Shown in pieces: positions 44,106 to 46,880 of a stretch of DNA of 46,880 bases; position 1 is the first letter of the stretch, and every line of letters begins with the position of its first letter. This DNA comes from Rhodothermaceae bacterium Tc-Br11_B2g6_7. GTDB taxonomy: Bacteria > Bacteroidota > Rhodothermia > Rhodothermales > Salinibacteraceae. Where the stretch lies: positions 1 through 46,880 of the forward strand of contig LKNB01000021.1 in assembly GCA_001564055.1 (NCBI GenBank), read 5' to 3'. Below the pieces are notes generated by a model. The model was not told where the DNA came from and did no database searches. It worked only from the letters and a program-made list of their open reading frames with translations. A program made the position numbers and the translations under genes.

Positions 44106-46148
44106 ATGCGACGGATGCTACATATCGCGCTGGTGGCCGGGGCTGTCGCACTGTGGGGCCTGGCGACACCGCTGCTCGCGCAAGACAACGATGATCTCGA
44201 ACTGCTGCACTACTGGAGTTTTAACGACCCGCTGGAGGAGGGGAATCCGTGGCCGGAGCCTGTCAATGCGGATCTTGGTTCAGGCGTGTTGACCTACACC
44301 TTTGATCCCGGTAGCCTTGGTGATTTTGCTGGGACTACGGTCAACGTGCGATTGGACGAGCCGGCAGGGGAAAGCTTTTCCGTAGCAGGTTCATCCCAAA
44401 ATGGTATGCATTTCGAATTGGGTGTACCGACAAGTGGGTTTGAGAATATGCTATTGAGCTACGCTCAGCGTGGTACGGGTACAGGATTCTCAACCCACGA
44501 AATCCAATACAGCACCGATGGTGGAGCCTCCTTCGCAGCGATCGAGACCTTCACTGGACGAAATAATACCGGGTCCTCTTTCGACCTGCTTGAGGTCGAT
44601 TTTAGCAGCCTCGATATGGTGAATGACAACCCCGATTTTGTCATCCGAATTACGGTTGATGGGGCTTCCAGCGGTAGCGGCAACAACCGCTTCGACAACA
44701 TCACCATCGAAGGCGTGGCGATCGAAGATGTGGTGGAAGAGGGGCCGATTGCGAACATAACACAGGGCACGTTTCACGAGACACTGACCGACGCCATCAG
44801 TAGCGCGCAGGCCAGCGACTCGCTCACGGTCAGCAGCGGCACGTACGAGGAGAGCGTCACCATCGACAAGCCGCTGATCCTGCAAGGCATCGAAGAGCTG
44901 CCGCTTGCGTCGTCCACCTATACCCTGACCAGCAGTGCATCCGGTGCGCCGGAAGGGGCGCCCATTATCGAAGGGCTGGTGACGCTTGAGGCTGACAACA
45001 TCACCCTGCGCGGGCTGACGGTGGATGGTGGCAGCGGCAGCGCGGTCCTCACGCAGCCGGCCAATGTGGGCTACGACGGCGTCACGTTGGAGGAAAACAC
45101 CTTCATGGCGGACTCTGGCGCACCGCTCGTGTATATCCACGGTGGATTCGACGGAGTGACATTGAGCGACCCGAGCACGAACGTGGCGGTGACGGATAAT
45201 GCGTTCGGAGGCAGCCTTGGGCCCGGTGTTGCGCTGGGACTGGAAGCTACCAGCGGTACGGTGACGGGCAACACGTTCGCGGCAGCGACCTCGTTTGGTC
45301 ACCTGGAGCTGTGGGGCTTTGAGATTACGGTCGCCGACAACACATTCGACGGCGAGGGGCTGGATGATGGGTTCTACATCCGCGACAGCACGCCGGGTGG
45401 CCTGTACGATATGGCCGCGCTAAAGGATGGCAACACGTTCGATCCTGAAGCTGAAATCCTGGATACAGACATTCGCCCCGCAGGGGAGTTCGTGTGCCCC
45501 ATGCCGTCCTTCACCGAGGATGACAGCGCTATCTTCAGTGACGGGATTGCGCTGCTGACGATCGAAGGGAGCGACGGGGCCGGCATCACGGACGTGAACT
45601 TTGTAGACCCGGATGAGGGTGATCCCGCCCTTGTCAACCTCATCGCCACCACCGACACACCGGACTTCACCTCGGAGGACGGCATCTCGTTCAGCTTTGA
45701 TGGCCCAAATGAAGAGGCACCGATGACGGTCGAGTTCACCCTCACCGTAGATGAACCCGAAGGGCTCGCGCCTGGCGAGACGTTCACGGCCTCGTATTTC
45801 GCCAAGGTTATCAATGCCTGCGAGAACACGCTGGACGTTGACCCCGTGCAGACCCTGAATGCGTCGCCATCGCCGATCGTGCAGCTGAAGGGCAACTACC
45901 CGAACCCCTTCGCCGAGGCCACGACACTGCAATTCGCATTGCCGGAGGCGGCCCAGGTGCGGTTGTCGATTGTCGACCTACTGGGGCGTGAGGTGGCGGT
46001 GGTAGTCGATGAGCGCGTCGGCGCTGGCATGCACGAGGTGGTATGGGATGGCCGTGTGCACGGTGCTGAGGCTGCGGCGGGCGTGTATTTTGCGCGTCTG
46101 CAGGCGGCGGGCGTGGACTCGACCCATCGTCTGGTGCGCGCTCGTTGA
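44106..46148 (+). CDS. T9SS-secreted beta-helix protein
   Basis: A 680-residue protein. The signal peptide is MRRMLHIALVAGAVALWGLA, cleaved after LLAQ. Residues 35-205 form a jelly-roll-like domain that opens LLHYWSFNDP, an opening common in Bacteroidota surface proteins. Residues 215-440 contain irregular beta-helix repeats of the pectate-lyase/NosD type (GTYEESVTIDKPLILQGI, LEADNITLRGLTVDGG, NVAVTDNAFGG, GTVTGNTFAA, ITVADNTFDG). Residues 594-680 are a type A sorting domain with NYPNPF, LSIVDLLGREV and GVYFARL. Export through the Sec and type IX systems to the cell surface or medium is inferred. The ligand is unknown. Confidence 0.85.
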   Translation: MRRMLHIALVAGAVALWGLATPLLAQDNDDLELLHYWSFNDPLEEGNPWPEPVNADLGSGVLTYTFDPGSLGDFAGTTVNVRLDEPAGESFSVAGSSQNGMHFELGVPTSGFENMLLSYAQRGTGTGFSTHEIQYSTDGGASFAAIETFTGRNNTGSSFDLLEVDFSSLDMVNDNPDFVIRITVDGASSGSGNNRFDNITIEGVAIEDVVEEGPIANITQGTFHETLTDAISSAQASDSLTVSSGTYEESVTIDKPLILQGIEELPLASSTYTLTSSASGAPEGAPIIEGLVTLEADNITLRGLTVDGGSGSAVLTQPANVGYDGVTLEENTFMADSGAPLVYIHGGFDGVTLSDPSTNVAVTDNAFGGSLGPGVALGLEATSGTVTGNTFAAATSFGHLELWGFEITVADNTFDGEGLDDGFYIRDSTPGGLYDMAALKDGNTFDPEAEILDTDIRPAGEFVCPMPSFTEDDSAIFSDGIALLTIEGSDGAGITDVNFVDPDEGDPALVNLIATTDTPDFTSEDGISFSFDGPNEEAPMTVEFTLTVDEPEGLAPGETFTASYFAKVINACENTLDVDPVQTLNASPSPIVQLKGNYPNPFAEATTLQFALPEAAQVRLSIVDLLGREVAVVVDERVGAGMHEVVWDGRVHGAEAAAGVYFARLQAAGVDSTHRLVRAR

Positions 46149-46195
46149 CCGGCGTCCCACCTTTCGTGCCTTCTGCACCTGACCTTCCCGATACC

Positions 46196-46360
46196 ATGCC
46201 AGAGTCTAAACCGACACCCCACCGCCCGTTCGCTGAACCCGCAACGGGGGAGCGCCCCAAACGCCCCTACGTGCCGCCCCGGCTCATCCGCGAAGAGCCG
46301 CTTGATTGGTTGACGGCCAGCTTATGGGAGTTGATGTCCAATGGGGGAAGTCCTCCGTAA
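46196..46360 (+). CDS. 54-residue peptide with lasso/RiPP-leader-like motif
   Basis: ATG 46196 gives a proline- and arginine-rich peptide with no signal sequence: SKPTPHRPFAEPATGERPKRP, then YVPPRLIREEPLDWLT, then ASLWELMSNGGSPP. The middle part matches the lasso-leader pattern YxxPxLxxxGxxxxxT at Tyr, Pro, Leu and Thr, but has Glu where Gly is expected. A tail of 14 residues follows the Thr. A lasso core would need an acid at ring position 7-9, which this tail lacks, so it is not a standard lasso peptide. It could be another RRE-recognised peptide or an unrelated small protein. A hairpin and a beta-propeller gene follow it. Confidence 0.6.
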   Translation: MPESKPTPHRPFAEPATGERPKRPYVPPRLIREEPLDWLTASLWELMSNGGSPP

Positions 46361-46374
46361 GGCGCACGTAGTTG

Positions 46375-46409
46375 ACCCGCGGGCTACGAACCGTGCGTAG
46401 CCCGCGGGT
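46375..46409 (+). terminator. Strong hairpin between the small peptide gene and the beta-propeller gene
   Basis: ACCCGCGGGCTACG (46375-46388) pairs perfectly over 14 bp with CGTAGCCCGCGGGT (46396-46409) around a 7-base loop. No T-run follows on plus, so it is a partial terminator, a processing or stability element, or a dispersed palindrome rather than a classical intrinsic terminator. Confidence 0.6.
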
Positions 46410-46440
46410 TGCTGACGTGGGGCCTCTTCCAAGACCTCCA

Positions 46441-46880
46441 ATGCTGAAATTCTTGAGCCCGATGCTGAGCCGCAGTCTGTCTTACGCCCCGCTTTTGTTC
46501 GCCATCGCTCTATTGTCCGTCGACGCCGCTCCGCCGGATGTCGAGGAAGCAAAGGTGACACCCTTCGCGTTGCAGTTCGCCGAGGACGAGCGCTTTCCGT
46601 TTGTATATGATCCAAACGGCGTGGCGGCGGCCCCTTCCGGGTGGTACGTGATGGACGCCGGCAACTTCCGCGTGCTTCAGGTAACGTCCGCAGGAGAAGT
46701 GCGCCGGACGTTTGGGACGGAAGGGGCCGGACCGGGCGAACTGCGCGATCCGCGCGGCATCCGCGTGGTTGACACGGCCGGCGACGGGTATGAGATCTGG
46801 ATCATGGATTACGGCAACGGGAGACTGGCGCGGTTTGACCCCGATGGTCGCCCGGTGGCCCATCATGGGCTTCGTAGCTC
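46441..46880 (+). CDS. 6-bladed beta-propeller protein, N-terminal part (cut by window end)
   Basis: The frame from ATG 46441 is open to the last base (146 codons). An N-terminal signal peptide (about residues 10-30, SYAPLLFAIALLSVDA) precedes NHL-type blades: GWYVMDAGNFRVLQVTSAGEV, GTEGAGPGELRDPRGIRVV, IWIMDYGNGRLARFDPDG. The GPGEL...P.GI blade motif is the same kind as GPGEF in the gene at 365. It follows the small peptide gene by 80 bases and may share its transcript. Confidence 0.82.
   Translation, partial: MLKFLSPMLSRSLSYAPLLFAIALLSVDAAPPDVEEAKVTPFALQFAEDERFPFVYDPNGVAAAPSGWYVMDAGNFRVLQVTSAGEVRRTFGTEGAGPGELRDPRGIRVVDTAGDGYEIWIMDYGNGRLARFDPDGRPVAHHGLRS

Noticed and set aside
46196..46360. 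Standard lasso peptide precursor
   Set aside because: The residue 10 Gly of the leader motif is Glu, and the tail lacks an acidic residue at ring position 7-9; kept only as a lasso-leader-like peptide.

Overview
The window looks like chromosomal DNA of a moderately GC-rich, probably salt-adapted member of the Rhodothermota/Bacteroidota (Salinibacter/Salisaeta-like). The reasons are the Bacteroidota-restricted families DUF4293, DUF4296 and DUF4837, a secreted protein with a type IX secretion (T9SS) C-terminal sorting domain, 6-bladed beta-propeller proteins, acidic proteins, and very few Shine-Dalgarno motifs. The taxon is an inference from gene content.

Layout. 1-2.1 kb: AraC-family fragments around an AT-richer beta-propeller gene. 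2.1-5.9 kb (minus): a penicillin-acylase-like protein and a PolX-family PHP protein. 6.1-13.2 kb (plus): S41 protease; ExbB, small membrane protein, ExbD, ExbD; isocitrate dehydrogenase; DUF4293; EamA transporter. 13.2-16.6 kb: glycosyltransferase (minus) with a structured, terminator-bearing leader, then RecQ (plus). 16.7-18.2 kb (minus): two lipoproteins.

18.3-27.9 kb (minus): a complete tryptophan operon in the order trpL(leader)-trpE-[ferritin-like unknown]-trpS-trpG-trpD-trpC-trpF-trpB-[four-helix-bundle insert]-trpA. Upstream of trpE I read an attenuator that has not been annotated here: a promoter (TTGCAT-17-TATGCT), a 29-residue leader peptide with four Trp codons within five codons (WSWWW), 1:2, 2:3 and 3:4 pairing segments, and an intrinsic terminator with seven U. 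Tryptophanyl-tRNA synthetase lies inside the operon, so the enzyme that charges tRNA-Trp would be controlled by the attenuator that senses that charging. trpA carries Glu at the catalytic Asp60 position.

28-34.9 kb: methyltransferase, VKOR-thioredoxin fusion, transketolase, a secreted unknown and a Tat-exported amidase. 34.9-35.8 kb: a gene-free, repeat-rich gap. 35.8-42.5 kb (minus): a tetR-tolC-adaptor-RND efflux operon with a palindromic operator overlapping its promoter. 42.5-44.1 kb: duplicated 120-bp repeats, an IS5-type transposase remnant and small membrane ORFs. 44.1-46.9 kb (plus): a T9SS-secreted beta-helix protein, a 54-residue peptide with a lasso/RiPP-leader-like motif, a 14-bp perfect hairpin, and a second beta-propeller gene cut by the window end.

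No rRNA, tRNA or CRISPR array was seen. All similarity calls come from reading motifs; no searches were run.
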